Positions 47,506-59,285 of a stretch of DNA of 64,000 bases are shown here, piece after piece; position 1 is the first letter of the stretch, and every line of letters begins with the position of its first letter. Below the pieces are notes generated by a model. It searched no databases. It was not told where the DNA came from and saw only the letters and a program-made list of their open reading frames with translations. A program made the position numbers and the translations under genes. This stretch comes from Panorpa germanica (taxonomy: Eukaryota > Arthropoda > Insecta > Mecoptera > Panorpidae), in contig OY783218.1 in the NCBI GenBank assembly GCA_963678705.1, forward strand, positions 8,504,152-8,568,151, given 5' to 3'.

Positions 47506-47688
47506 CAGGGCCGAATTTAGAGGTGTGGAGGCCCTGGTGCAATGAAAAGCGAAAGTCCATAAGTATTTTCTGGATAAAAGGAACAATTTCTTTCTGTTAA
47601 GTCTTTCAAAAATTTATTTCTTTGATCTCTAAACTTGTGGAGGCCCCTGGGAAATAGCCCCGTCTGCTTTCCCTCAAATCCGGGCCTG
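47506..47688. mobile_element. Short MITE G, copy 1 (CAGGGCCG ends)
   Basis: The left end CAGGGCCGAATTTAGAGG and the complement of the right end (CAGGCCCGGATTTGAGGG) form imperfect inverted repeats of hAT-like type. The interior GTGGAGGCCCTGGTGCAA and AAGTCTTTCAAAAAT recur at 59112. No target duplication recognised. Confidence 0.6.
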
Positions 47689-50600
47689 GGAATAATCTGT
47701 AAAAACTCTGGAAATAGCTCTGTGATTTCACGCCAGGCTAATGATGACATCATTCAAGGCTATAAAAGCCCGTGGAACAAAATATGGTGGCGTTTGCACG
47801 ATATACGCAGTTGGACGTATCTAAGAACACAATTCAACTGGCGAACTGTTCTTAGACTTGTACAAATCGGTTGATGGAATTGATCATTGACACCTTAGAT
47901 TGGGATTGATTATTAATAAATGAATGTTAATGTAATTATTGATATTGAATTGAGAGACAAAATCATTAATAAAAATATATTTCATTCCAAATTGGGACAT
48001 TGGTTAACTTTATCTATTCTCACTAGATACAGTTACGAACATTTCAGATTTATTTAACATAAGAAACGTTACCAGATACGTAGACAATTTTACTTAGTAT
48101 TTATCGTTTGTGACCTATTTTTGAAAAACAAGCCTACGTTTTTGCCATTCACATAATTAATATACTTTTTAAGAAAACTGTTTCAAAAATTATAGAATCT
48201 TGTAAACCTTTTTTAAAAATTAAAGGTTTGTAAAATAGCTATAAAATAAGGCCCTTTAGATTAAATATTATTAGGTTTAGATTAAGTAAAATATTACATG
48301 AATGTAGGTAACTTCTTCAATAGATATATTTATTAATCTTTAAGGAGTACGCTACAATTTGGATTAAACTTACTGGTTCTAGAAGCTGAGTATCTGGTCT
48401 CTAAATAGACGAGTCCTTTTTGCGCGCGAAAATCACCTGAAACAAATCGAAAAAGAAATTATTATTATGAATGTCACTTTCTATAAAATATGAATAGATT
48501 ACATATTTTTTAATGTTATTTTGAAGTATATACATATGTTAATATTTAAGTTAAATTCATATTTGTATATCAATATCTTGCTTTTATTTTTAATTAATGT
48601 TAGAATGAAGATTTCTTCTCAATTTCGTCTCAATTCATTTATATTTTATACCTAGTTGTTTCATATACACTGCCTCTGTGGGAAAACGACAATATTTCTT
48701 ATGTAAACATCCTTTGTTTTACGATTCACTTCTCTAGGGTTCGACACTACGCATTTGGTCGTAATTCGTTTTTATCGCTTCAACACTCAAACCTACAGCA
48801 CGCTTAATCTTTTGGTGCATTTACATAAAATAATAAATACACATGTTATTATTTATAACTTAAACCGCGAGTTACATCTATACCTAGTAACTAGTATTCT
48901 AATTAACTAAAATATTTAATCAATTAATATGTAATTCAATAGTGTAGTTTTAAAATAAATGTAATCTAAAAAAGTTTTGATGTTTTGCTGTGTCTTTTGA
49001 TATAAATAAAAAATTGCTATTAATTACTTAACAGCTAAAAGGTCGTTCATAAATAAATTGTGCGCATACTAAGCTATTGAAGGGAACTGGGCGACATTTG
49101 CCGTTCGAGAACTTGGATACCGCCGACAGATCGCAGATACGCCGTAGCAGCTTATAGATCTCTATAAGGTCCAAACTCCACAACCAATATCTATATTATT
49201 TAACTAAAATGCCAATAGAAAACCCAATTTGATGCATTTAACATGTATGCGTTCAGTTTTTAGGTACCATTTGCACCTAATTTAGTAACTAATTTCTGTT
49301 ACACCCTGTGGTTTCATTCATAGAGTATCTAACTTCAACAGGAAGGAAACAAGTTGGCTTCATAGTCTAAACATACAACGGAACATCGCAGTGGCAGTGT
49401 GATGGTTAACTTATCTTCAAATCTAACAATAAAACCTTGTGAGTGTAAAATAAAAAGTCTATTGGTTTTTGGTAGAGTAGAAGACACTTGTGAAACATTT
49501 AAGAAGTTAATATAGTTATCTGTACGAATATCTTACCATCACCTCAGCACACAGAACTTAGTTTTGATTCTAATAATCATAAAATAAAATAAAGAAAAGT
49601 GTTTAAACAATGCAGCTCGTGTTAGTGACAAACTTTGTTTTAAGCCGGCTTCAAACGATGCGGTGAACGTTTGATTCAAATGTGTGATTTAAATATTGGA
49701 AGATTGACATGGCAAGTTTGATCCGAAAGATTTATTTATTTTATTAATTTGTTGATAATGTTTAACAAAAACTTTCAAGTAAACAAAGAAACCTTCAAGT
49801 ATAAAACCTTCCATTGTTGGACGATTCGTGCAGCAGTGCATGACATGTGGATCAAGCAACAGCCTGAACTTCTTCCAACATGAACCTTGGACACATGACA
49901 TTAAGACACAGACACACTTAGTTCCAGCATCATCACACGATGCGTCCAACTATCAAGCGTCTATCGTTGGAAGGTGTTCGTAGCATCATTAGGAGCCGGA
50001 TATATCTAGATTTAACGTGTCACACACTCCATTCTATCGAGTGCTTATTTGTTTTTTGAAATTTATTTATATATTCTCACTACCAAAAATTTGTATGACT
50101 AAGCTCTTACCCCTCTGTTAAGCCTCGTATGATAGTTGGTAGGTTTTTATTTCAGCACCAACCCCTAGTGATAAAGCATCCAGGGCATTTATTAAGCTGT
50201 AATTTGCAAGTAGTTTCACGTTTGTAATCTAAATGATTTACAGTTTAATTTCAAGTGGATTCAAAACATAAATCAACTCATTTACCATTTAGTTCGTCGA
50301 GAACGAACATATTGTCACCTTAAGCGTTTTTGATAAAGGATGACTAAGTTTTGCACACTCGTACGATACGAGTAGTTTGATACGCTAGTCGTTGTTTTAG
50401 AATCTGAGGAGGAGCATTATCTCTCTCTCTCTCTCTCTCTTTGCTAGAATAAGAATTTTATATAGGACCACCCTTCAAAGTAATGTGAAACAGTAGTACT
50501 CAATTCAGGGTTCGTGGATGATTTGAAACTACTTGCTAGTTTACTGCAAGCTAATTTTAAGGCTTGATTTGAGTATGCAGTTATATGTAAAATTGTATTC

Positions 50601-50803
50601 CCTGTCTGATTCAATTGACAGATATTTCATAAATGCATCCAAACAAAATTTAAATGTATATAAACGTGTTGAACACCGCTGGAATGCATACAAATCGAAT
50701 ATTTATTTTGCTGTTATGTCAAAAATCAATATTTGCAATTGCCTCAGTAATTAACGAGTCATTATTGAAATGTATACTACTAGATAAATGTTACGTAATA
50801 CTT
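47689..50803. other. 3.1 kb without recognised gene
   Basis: A (CT)n run lies at 50420-50440. Frames at 47635-47874, 49689-49949 and 50533-50754 show no domain. A TTAAGCCGGCTTC...GGAGCCGG-bounded segment around 49640-49998 may be a decayed repeat, but its ends do not match well. Confidence 0.4.
50420..50440. repeat. (CT)n microsatellite
   Basis: About ten uninterrupted CT units. Confidence 0.9.
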
Positions 50804-51426
50804 AATGGGCTTGTGTCCTCATTTTTTAGTGGTCGATTTTTCAATTGTTGATTGAAGTTGATGTTAATAAATGTGTATTGGCGTGTCTATTTTATTAAAT
50901 ATCTAAATATTGACGGAAATATAGCAATTAAAAGTTTGAATTGTAGTTTTAGCGCTAGAAATGGTCGGCCATATTTGTATGACGTGAAATGCATTTTAAC
51001 GTCAGGTATTTGTTGTGTAGGTCAGTGCTGTGGTAATGTTTTGTAGCGGTTGGTAGTCAAATAATCAAGTCAAGTCAAAGAATAATAAGTTTTTATTTTA
51101 TTTAACCCTGCTAAGGGAGACATAATATTGAAATTTGATTGTTCATTGAAATAGCTGTAAATAATATTTAATATTTTAATATATAAATACATATAGCAGA
51201 GATTTATGAGCTGTAAGGTTGGTAACGATTGTGATGTCACATGCATTTGGAATAACGTTGAATCCCTTTAATAATTAAAGAGACTAAATGACTTTTTTAA
51301 TTGTTAATATCCCTTAACATATAAGGAGTTATTAAAAAATAATTGGACATTTGAGGTTCTAGTAACCCACTTTATCAATATATAGTACACTTTTATAGAA
51401 TATAAGACATAGGACACAAGCCCATT
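50804..51426 (+). mobile_element. Inverted-repeat family D2, copy 2
   Basis: 623 bp with AATGGGCTTGTGTCCT ends, about 95% like copy 1 by eye. The internal frame at 50852-51046 (64 codons, inner ATG matching copy 1) differs from copy 1 in a few residues (for example IDGN for VDGD) and reads through copy 1's stop. Flanks ATACTT and ATAGTT differ by one base. Confidence 0.8.
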
Positions 51427-52382
51427 ATAGTTTTGTAAAAAAAAAAAATAATGGTCTGGACAAAATGATATATTCAACGAGAAAGTGACATGGACATAAG
51501 TGACGAAGGAAGTTATTTATTGTAATAAATATGGGGTCAAGTTATCCTATGCACCACTGCTCTATCTTCAAAATCCACATTCAACTGATGTGCGCTTTGC
51601 GTGTGAAGAAATATATGAGTTTGCACTGCATTACACCGCGAATGGAGTGAAATGAGACATTGAGGGATGAACGGGCATATGTTAACCCAGTGATATAGAG
51701 AGGCTGCCACATGTGATAAATTGACGAACATGTACGAATGTTAACGAAGGTAATCGAAATAAACTAAAACACTGTTTCAGTGAGTTAGCAACATAACAAA
51801 TAATAAATCAATTAACTTTTATTACGTAATCTTACATTAAAATAACCTAAAAAAAATATGTGAAAGATAAACAGTTTTATGTTAAATAAATCTTACTTAT
51901 ACTTAGCTGTGTTTTAGTTTCCTTACATCAAAGACCAATTAATAAACTAATTAGCTCGACAACGAGGTCAAAGTTATTATAAGTATAAGTTTAATACTTA
52001 AAGAGTTTTAAGTAAAATATGTGATACATTTATTTAATTAAGCAGATTATTAGCGCGTCATTTAGTGGTAAATGTTTGCCAGTTAACTCGTTGTCTACTT
52101 CACTTTAGTCTAATTGCTATAATTAGATCCTGATGAGACTCCTGGGGGACTGGAACTGTGACTGGAGACGTTATTATAACAGCCACCAAGTTCTGAACTA
52201 GGATTAGGCATTAGACGATTGTTAACTAGAATATAGTTGTCGGTGCAGACGCAGTAGACAAACGCTTTAATGACACGTCACTAGTTGATTGGCTAAAGAG
52301 TTTCTATGACCAAATCATTTTAGCTACTTAGTGGAGCTTTGAAAATTGACTAATAAACTGTATCTTGCTGGTACTATAAATA
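51427..52382. other. No gene seen
   Basis: AT-rich sequence without recognised features. Confidence 0.5.
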
Positions 52383-52384
52383 TA

Positions 52385-52972
52385 CAGGGTGTCCCAAAAT
52401 TCAACGATAAGCGGGCACCAGAGGGTTGTCCTGCTCATGACTACACGAGAAAACAAGAAAAAAAGAATTTATCTCATTTTGTTTAGAAATTACAAAAAAG
52501 AATAAAAATATATCGAAAATTGAAACACCTTAAGATGTTTTTAACTACCAAGACCACAATTTTTCAAATATTTCTGATTTTTTTTTTGTATCGCTAACCT
52601 AAATAGCACTGCTATCCACAACAATCATTAAAAATTCCAGAATGCTAGTAGTTTTTACCCATAAATCAATCGAATTTATTTTTTTCCCTAAAATGTTTAA
52701 AGATTTTTACCTTCAGTCCACTTTAACTCATCATGGTGTAAAAAAAAGTATAAACACTACTATGGCAAGTTTTTTTAAAAATCGGCGCAACTCTTCAGAA
52801 TTCCAAAATGGTATAATACTTCAGAAAAACTAGCAATAAAAAAAAATTATGCTTACTATTTCTAAACAAGAACCATATTTCATAAATTGTTGTTGTTGAT
52901 AGTTATCACTTTTACAATACCCAAAAGAGGGACCACCCTCTGGTGCTTATCGTTGAATATTGGGACACCCTG
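52385..52972. mobile_element. Foldback-type element E, copy 3
   Basis: CAGGGTGTCCCAAAATTCAA at the left, complement of CAGGGTGTCCCAATATTCAA at the right, TA on both sides. The right arm is shortened, and 588 bp matches copy 1 in length (587 bp), suggesting the two share an internally deleted progenitor. It lies directly against a LINE fragment. Confidence 0.8.
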
Positions 52973-52974
52973 TA

Positions 52975-53625
52975 CCCGGAAGCGCTCACCTAAACTTAGG
53001 CTTGATAAAAGAAAGAGACGTGGAGATTCAGCAACAGGAGAGGATGAGGAAGATGGACAAAGGAAGATAAAACACAAGATACAGAAGGTTATGGACAAAG
53101 GGATTGCCACGGTACCTGAAAAACGAAGAGGGAAAGGATAAGAAAATGAATACTAGAATCAGGCTGGAGTATGAAGCAAGAGGCAGTAAGAATTTGGGAA
53201 CCGTAGAAGAGAAATTATGCAGCTTATGCAGGAAGGTAGAGGAAAAATTAGAACACATTAAGTATAGGTGTCAGGATAAAGTGGAAAGTGAATTAAGCTT
53301 GGAGGAGTTACTGCAAGGAAAGAGGGAAAGAAGAGTGTGGATGATGGAGGTAAGGAGAAAGAGAAGTGAGAGCAATGATAGATTTGATGGGGAATGGGGA
53401 TGGGGATAGTATATGAGGGGGAAATGCTATGTTAGGAAAGATAGGGAAAACATAATAGAGGTTTTATCGAGAGGAGTCAAGGAAGGCATGAGGTGAGAGA
53501 CGGAGATACAGGCACGAAGAAAGGAGAAGGAAAAAAAGCTTTGTAAGCAAAAGGAGTCGGGAAGAACGATTGCAAGAATTTAAAAAATATTAAAAATTTG
53601 TAAATGAAATGTATATTACAGTTAA
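52975..53625 (+). mobile_element. Non-LTR retrotransposon 3' fragment (family C, copy 5)
   Basis: The frame through 53104-53409 reads LPRYLKNEEGKDKKMNTRIR, then CSLCRKVEEKLEHIKYRCQD, then LEELLQGKRERRVWMMEVRR. The CxxC-x(9)-H-x(5)-C knuckle marks the ORF2 C-terminus. The 3' UTR is purine-rich (GAGGAGTCAAGGAAGGCATG) and ends TAAAAATTTGTAAATGAAAT near 53610. The 5' side is truncated at the element E boundary. Confidence 0.75.
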
Positions 53626-53827
53626 CTATATTTTAGTCAGGATGACATGAAATTATATCAACCTTAACTGGAAATAAAAATAATCACAGCAAAATTTCAG
53701 TTCACCTGCTCAAAACTAGTATACTGATACATGGCAAAAATATTTTATTAATATTTTACTTTATTAAATTACAAAATTGAAATATATTGTTTCATAGACT
53801 TTCCTATAACGAAACTGATAAATCTTA

Positions 53828-54155
53828 ATATATATAAATTACGTGTCACGTTGTTCGTCCGCGATGAACTCCTAAACTACTTAACCGATTTTAATCAAAT
53901 TTGTACACCGGGTGCAGTTTGATCCAACTTGAAAGATAGGATAGCTTACATCTCAATTTATGATTGCAATATTATCTTATTGCAAATTATTTGTCTATTA
54001 ATTATCTGACATCTGACGACGATGATGGCGACATCTGTTGACTAGATTGAGTAAATATTCTGTTGACTAGATTGAGTAAATATTCAATAGATGGCGCTAT
54101 GTAATGTAATATGACAAAAACGTTAGTCACAGCAACGCGTGGCCGGGACAGCTAG
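53828..54155 (+). mobile_element. Non-autonomous Helentron/Helitron-like element
   Basis: Starts near TATATAAATTACGTGTCACG and includes TGTTCGTCCGCGATGAACTC, CTACTTAACCGATTTTAATC and GGTGCAGTTTGATCCAACTT. This is a block I recognise as widespread in insect Helentron-type elements. It ends GCCGGGACAGCTAG|T, with the expected CTAG terminus before T. A perfect 25-bp tandem duplication lies at 54036-54060/54061-54085. About 330 bp, no coding. Confidence 0.75.
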
Positions 54156-54852
54156 TTTTCTATAAAAAATCATAAATATTCCGCGGACGTCTGGTTTGCA
54201 TAATTTCTATTTTAAATAATTTCACTTTAATTACAAAATTTAATTGAAATAATTGCATGTTTTAAAACTGTAATATAAAATGGGGTACAATATACGAGAA
54301 CAAGTGTATTCTGGGTACACATGGCCGTGCTGGGCCGTTCTGGGGTGGGCCACTATTCTACTGAACGAGCTCATATATTAGTCTGAAAACTACTAGAACC
54401 AAATATATTATTTTTAGTAAAAATGTTTTAAAAACATATATTAGAAAATTGTTTTTGAAAATAGTACAGCGTGAAAAATATACATGTTGCAGTAATAAAG
54501 TAAAGTGCTTGAACAAATTACGGGAACCAACGCTAGAGTTCGCACAGGCAGATATTTCATGAAGCTGCATGAGCATGAGCATGTGCATGCAGGGTGCATT
54601 CTCGTCTACTTTATGCATCAAACGATACGTGCTTCAGTTTTATTTAAAAAAGGAGATTCTTTCAGCTTCATTATACACCCTCCTGAGTTGTATTTTAGTA
54701 ATTTTTCGAGCTAATTTTAGTTAAATATCAACTAAATTAACTGGTTTTTTAATTAAAATTAAATTCCGAATGAAGTATAAAATTAATTAGATATGTTCTT
54801 AAAAAGTGACATATTGCCTGCAGCAACTCTTTAGCGATCAGCTGCAATCAAG
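54156..54852. other. No gene seen
   Basis: The opposite-strand 69- and 87-codon frames at 54358-54714 show no domain; GAGCATGAGCATGTGCATGC near 54569 is simple repeat. Confidence 0.45.
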
Positions 54853-54858
54853 CATATA

Positions 54859-54903
<45 letters not shown>
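54853..54903. repeat. (TA)n microsatellite
   Basis: Nearly pure TA run. Confidence 0.9.
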
Positions 54904-54906
<3 letters not shown>

Positions 54907-56469
54907 TATCGTGAATTTATACTATGCGCAACATATTTAGAACTAACGAAGTTTCGCATTTTTAAGGAACACAAAAAATATAATCCTATTTTAAAGATTT
55001 TGATGCATAGTAGTAGTAAAAAGTGCACCAGGTGTTATTACTGAGCACCTATCGCACCATTAGGCATGAAATGAACCGAGTAGTATAGTCAGGTCATTGC
55101 CTGCAAGACCCATTGGCATCTCTCTTGGGTTTAGAACGTTTATTAATATAACTAATTAAGAAACTCTAGCTACTGTTCTTACACTCGTACAATTCTATAA
55201 CATTATATACGATGATGAGAAAATTAGCGACTATTAACTCTGTGGTGAGCGTAGAGCCTCGTAGCACTCAGTAGACTAATGGTAGAACCAGACGTAGACG
55301 TCGTAGAACTAAGATGTAAAATACAAAGTAGTTATAATACTTGTACTAGATGTATAATCTATGTATATACATGTATTAAATAGCGTCTTTATTTTCTGGT
55401 CTCACCTAGCGTAGTTTACATCTCGTCATTCTGCCTCAACCCTGTCGGCAGCCCCAGGGCAAAGGGGTAATTTACCCCACTACCTACGTAGAAGCTGCGT
55501 TAGTGACACTTTAGTTTGAGGTTATACATTACTTATAAGTAATTATATTACGTAGCGTGTTCAAATTGGTATTTAATATTATTATCCATGTAATGTATAT
55601 GAAATATATATCTCGGTAAATACAGTTAAGGTAAAAATTCAGTATAATATTTGTTGAATTTACGTAAAGAATTTATATAAATGCATTGAACACAGCTTAA
55701 AAAACGAGAGAAGAAAAAACGAATAGTGGCAAGAGAAGGTGATAAGAATTGAGGGGAGAGGATAATAATTATATTACGGTACGGCTGTAAACGAAAAAAA
55801 AAAGATAAGTTATGAGTAAAAGTAACGGGAAAGTAAGAAAAGAAAACATGATGAATGGAGTAGGAAGGTTAGAGAAGAAGAGGGAGTGACAAAAAAGGAA
55901 TAAGAAATAGGAAACACCTAATATAATTTGGATGGATTAGCAGGCTAAGAAAGCCAATAAGTGATTATAAATATTTTTGGCGGGAAGTTGTTCGCATGAC
56001 TGCCATTGAACGCTTCGATTTAAGTATTCGTCGTATACTCGTACTACTCAGTCGAAATAGTCGGCATTGTTGACAGGAATAGTCTGATAGGCAACTTTGT
56101 TGAATTCGTTTTTCTATTGCATGTGAATAATTGGGAATCATGTTGACAAATCGAATGCTGGTGATATACATACGTTTATAGGTCAGTATCGAACGGTTTC
56201 TATCAAACAAATACATTTTAGTATTCTGATTTTAGACCTGTCAGACGAGAAATGTAAAGTACGAGGACCTTGTGGTACTTGCTTGTGTATTGGAGGAAGA
56301 AAAAAGAAATAGAAAAGAACGAACATGCCTCCAAGGGTTGTTCATGAAAACAAACCTGTGTCAACTACTGCCGACACAATGCATAGCCTCAGACTATGAT
56401 ACGAAATCCATTTTACCGACGCATTTACAACGGTGCTGACGTTTGAACGCATAGCTTTAATCGCGAGAT
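54904..56469. other. No gene seen; purine-rich block 55690-55930
   Basis: The purine-rich block resembles the LINE family C 3' UTRs in composition, but no shared motif was confirmed. Confidence 0.4.
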
Positions 56470-56958
56470 TAGGGGTTCACACGAGCACGATACTTTTCTC
56501 GTCTCGTAAAAGCGAGAAGCGAGATTGAATCAGTTAATCAACTGTGTATAAAAAACAATTCTTCAAAGTTTACATTTTTTTTTAAATTTGATAGAATTAA
56601 TGGTGAGAAAAAAGCGATATGCTCAGTGTGTGAAAAATTAGGAATAAAAATAATAATAAGCCGAAAAGACAATATTACTACAGGTATGAAAAAACATTTA
56701 TTAAGTACTAATTATTTATTATTCATTTATTAAGTACTCAATTATTATTATATTGTAAAAAATATTGTATTTTTTTATATAATAATGTTTATAATTATAA
56801 TTTTTAGAAACTACTAACGCATTTATTAATTTTAATAGAATGTATTACTTTGTTTAGGTCTATCTTAGGAGTAAGTTCTCACAATAACGAGATGTGACGA
56901 GAAGAGACGAGACAAACGATTACAAGTCTCGCCTTATCTCGTCTCGTGTGAAGCCCTA
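56470..56958 (+). mobile_element. hAT-type element, deleted, with BED finger remnant
   Basis: TAGGGGTTCACACGAG at the left is the inverse of CTCGTGTGAAGCCCTA at the right. The flanks CGCGAGAT and CGCGCGAT match at 7 of 8 bases, fitting an aged 8-bp hAT duplication. Subterminal GAGACGAG/CTCGTCTC repeats cluster at both ends, as at transposase-binding sites. Confidence 0.75.
56581..56733 (+). pseudogene. BED-type zinc finger fragment of hAT transposase
   Basis: The open frame reads FKFDRINGEKKAICSVCEKL, then NITTGMKKHLLSTN. This matches a BED finger (CxxC ... NTT.M..HL...H), the DNA-binding N-terminus of hAT transposases. The final metal-binding His is replaced (HLLSTN). The remaining transposase is deleted. 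Confidence 0.7.
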
Positions 56959-57735
56959 CGCGCGATGCTTCCAATGACTTTTGAGCGGATAAGTGGTGCT
57001 ACATCTCCTTAAAAGCAAACATTTTAAGCACCATTACGCAACTATTTTAAATTCATGATTAAATATTTAAGCACAGCAATAAAATGAGCACTACCTAACA
57101 GTTTTTCCAACTTTCCATAACGAATTTCACTCATTTTCATCAACCGTTCTTATTTAATTACCAATTTTCTTGTTAATAAACATAATTTTCATAACCACTT
57201 TCATTATAATGCCAGTTATAATTACAAATTATTTCTCCAGCTAGTAATAGACCATCTCATCATCCCCATAACCCCTCACACTGCTCTCACTCTCTCACCG
57301 TGATAGTCCACCCACTCCACCCACTTTAAATTACGAGAGGATTTATAAAATGAATTTATGTAGTACACTAAGTCACTTGGCTCATTTTCAACTTGAGTTT
57401 TGAGCTATATTTAGGTTAAATTAAAATTTAAATAACAGTCAAATTTTAATATGTAACGGTTTAAACGATGTACGCGGTTTTAACGACCGCGACATGGCCT
57501 TTGCAGCTTAAGTAAAGGCACTCGTACGCCTGCAACCCACGGGCTTATAAATTACGCTGCTTAAGTTCAACTTCACAGAAATAATAGCATTAGTGACGTC
57601 ATACGCTGTTAAATATATTAATTAAAAAATAAACGAGTTATATCTTGATCTACGGGTGCGAGCCAGTTTTGTAACGTTGTGAATATAGAATCTAATATCT
57701 CCAACTAACACACCACTAAATTAGTTCATAGAATA
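56959..57735. other. No gene seen
   Basis: AT-rich sequence; a somewhat GC-rich stretch at 57470-57560 is unassigned. Confidence 0.45.
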
Positions 57736-57737
57736 TA

Positions 57738-57812
57738 ATATAGATGGCGTCACTATAGACAAATCTGTGTGATTATTACATAATAGCAACCTTTAAATGA
57801 TGATATTATGTC
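57738..57812. repeat. Interspersed repeat H, partial copy
   Basis: ATAGATGGCGTCACTATAGA, CAAATC and AACCTTTAAATGAT echo the repeat at 34530 and at 58478. The LINE fragment may have inserted into a single repeat H copy, since pieces lie on both its sides. Confidence 0.45.
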
Positions 57813-57824
57813 AAAGAAAAAATA

Positions 57825-58400
57825 AATAGGGAAATAGATAAGTGCCGAAATATTAACCTAATTTGGATACCGTCACATAAGGGAATTAAGGAAAATGAAA
57901 AAGCTGACCAAATGGCCAAGCTAGCTGCTTCCTGTGATGACTACATTTCATATTTTATAAAATCAGACATGAAAGCGGAATTAGAAAAAAATGAAGTAAA
58001 AAATTGGCAAGACAAGTGGGATAATTCTGATAAAGGTAGAGAATTTTATAAAATACAACCAATACTGAAACGTAAGCCATGGTTTGCCAAATTAACATGG
58101 CCAAGAAGTTTAATAACAATGACCCCAAGACTAAGAATGAATCATACTTGAGTTCCGAAACATCTAGCAAGAAACAAAATCATTCCAAACCCTGCGAATG
58201 TTGTGAAGAGGAGGCAGACCCTGACCACAATCTGTGGTAATGTAAAAATACAGCAATGGCAAGAAATGGACTCCAAAGAGCGGTGCTACAGACGTCGCAG
58301 ACGCTTCCTGTTAACACCCCCTTTTTGATTGCAAAACCGAAATTTATAACTGCAGTAGCCATGAATAGATCATTCTTGTTGTCTGGATATAACGTATAAG
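57825..58400 (+). pseudogene. Non-LTR retrotransposon ORF2 fragment: RNase H end and C-terminal knuckle
   Basis: Plus-strand frame: INLIWIPSHKGIKENEKADQ, then MAKLAAS, the terminal RNase H motif (HxGxxxNExAD). It continues with KRKPWFAKLTWPRSLI, hits a stop at 58149, and after a frameshift reads PCECCEEEADPDHNLW, a stop, and CKNTAMARNGLQ to SGYNV before a final stop at 58397. The CxCC...DPDH...C knuckle is the usual ORF2 C-terminus. Two stops and a frameshift show an old dead copy. Confidence 0.8.
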
Positions 58401-58477
58401 AAGAAGCAGAACAATATTAAGGACGATATAAGGCTACGTGCCCAGGAAGTCCGAGAAACGATATATTATAATAACCT

Positions 58478-58715
58478 TTAAATGATATGTGTCTAAATTT
58501 CATGACATTTCGACTATTAGTTTATGAGTTAAAGCGTTCTTAGTAACACCATCATTTAATTCTTTTGAAAATTACAAAAGTAGCGTCACTAAAACTACTG
58601 TAACTCATAAACTAATGAGAAGGGGGTTATGAAATTTTGATACATATCGTTTGAAGGTACTATCTAAAAATAATATGGATTTGTTAATAGTGGTGCCTTC
58701 TATATATCATCCTAC
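58478..58715. repeat. Interspersed repeat H, copy with inverted arms
   Basis: AACCTTTAAATGATATGTGT...AAATTTCATGACATTTCGAC at the left is mirrored by ATGAAATTTTGATACATATC...GTTTGAAGGT at the right, and TTAGTTTATGAGTT by AACTCATAAACTAA. The mirrored halves span ~180 bp. Relatives at 34530 and 57738. Confidence 0.65.
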
Positions 58716-59111
58716 AATGTTTCTAGATATTTTAAAATCATCCTTTGCTATACAATCTTCCTTTAAATTTGAATAAAAAATGTATCTATCTTTTATAAAA
58801 TGTAGTTATTCTACTTTATGTCAATTGAAATTAGTTTTGATTTTGATAATAATTTTCGATATTATTTTTTCAAACTTTCATCTCGGTTCCACATTTTAAA
58901 TGTTGTTCATTATCTCTTTTAGCACAAAGTTACTGATATGTGCCTTTAAGATTTGTTTCTTTCTTTGTAAAGCTATCATAATACTATAGTTATAACCCGT
59001 GAAACACACTACAAACGTAAATTTATATATTTTTACCTAACGTTATGTTTTATTATTTACCAAAGCTCAAAAAGGTTTTAAAATTTGAGGTGTGACAGCA
59101 TTACCACCGCT
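58716..59111. other. No gene seen
   Basis: AT-rich sequence without recognised features. Confidence 0.5.
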
Positions 59112-59285
59112 CAGTGCCTGATTTAGAGGTGTGGAGGCCCTAGGGCAACGAAGGAGCGGATGCCCTAATTATTTTCCGAATAAAAGGATCAATTTTTTTC
59201 CGTCAAGTCTTTCAAAAATGTATTGCTTCTATCTCTATTGAAGGGGCTCCTCTCTTGTGGAGGCCCGGTGCAATAGCCCCGCCGA
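59112..59285. mobile_element. Short MITE G, copy 2
   Basis: CAGTGCCTGATTTAGAGGTG and GTCAAGTCTTTCAAAAATGT align with copy 1 at 47506. The right end decays after AATAGCCCCGCCGAT. Confidence 0.6.

Noticed and set aside
47517..47874. Overlapping 78- and 79-codon frames on both strands
   Set aside because: Cover MITE G; no domain.
46170..51426. TA or 6-bp target duplication for family D2
   Set aside because: Flanks of the complete copies are inconsistent (CATCTA/CATATA, ATACTT/ATAGTT, none for copy 3).
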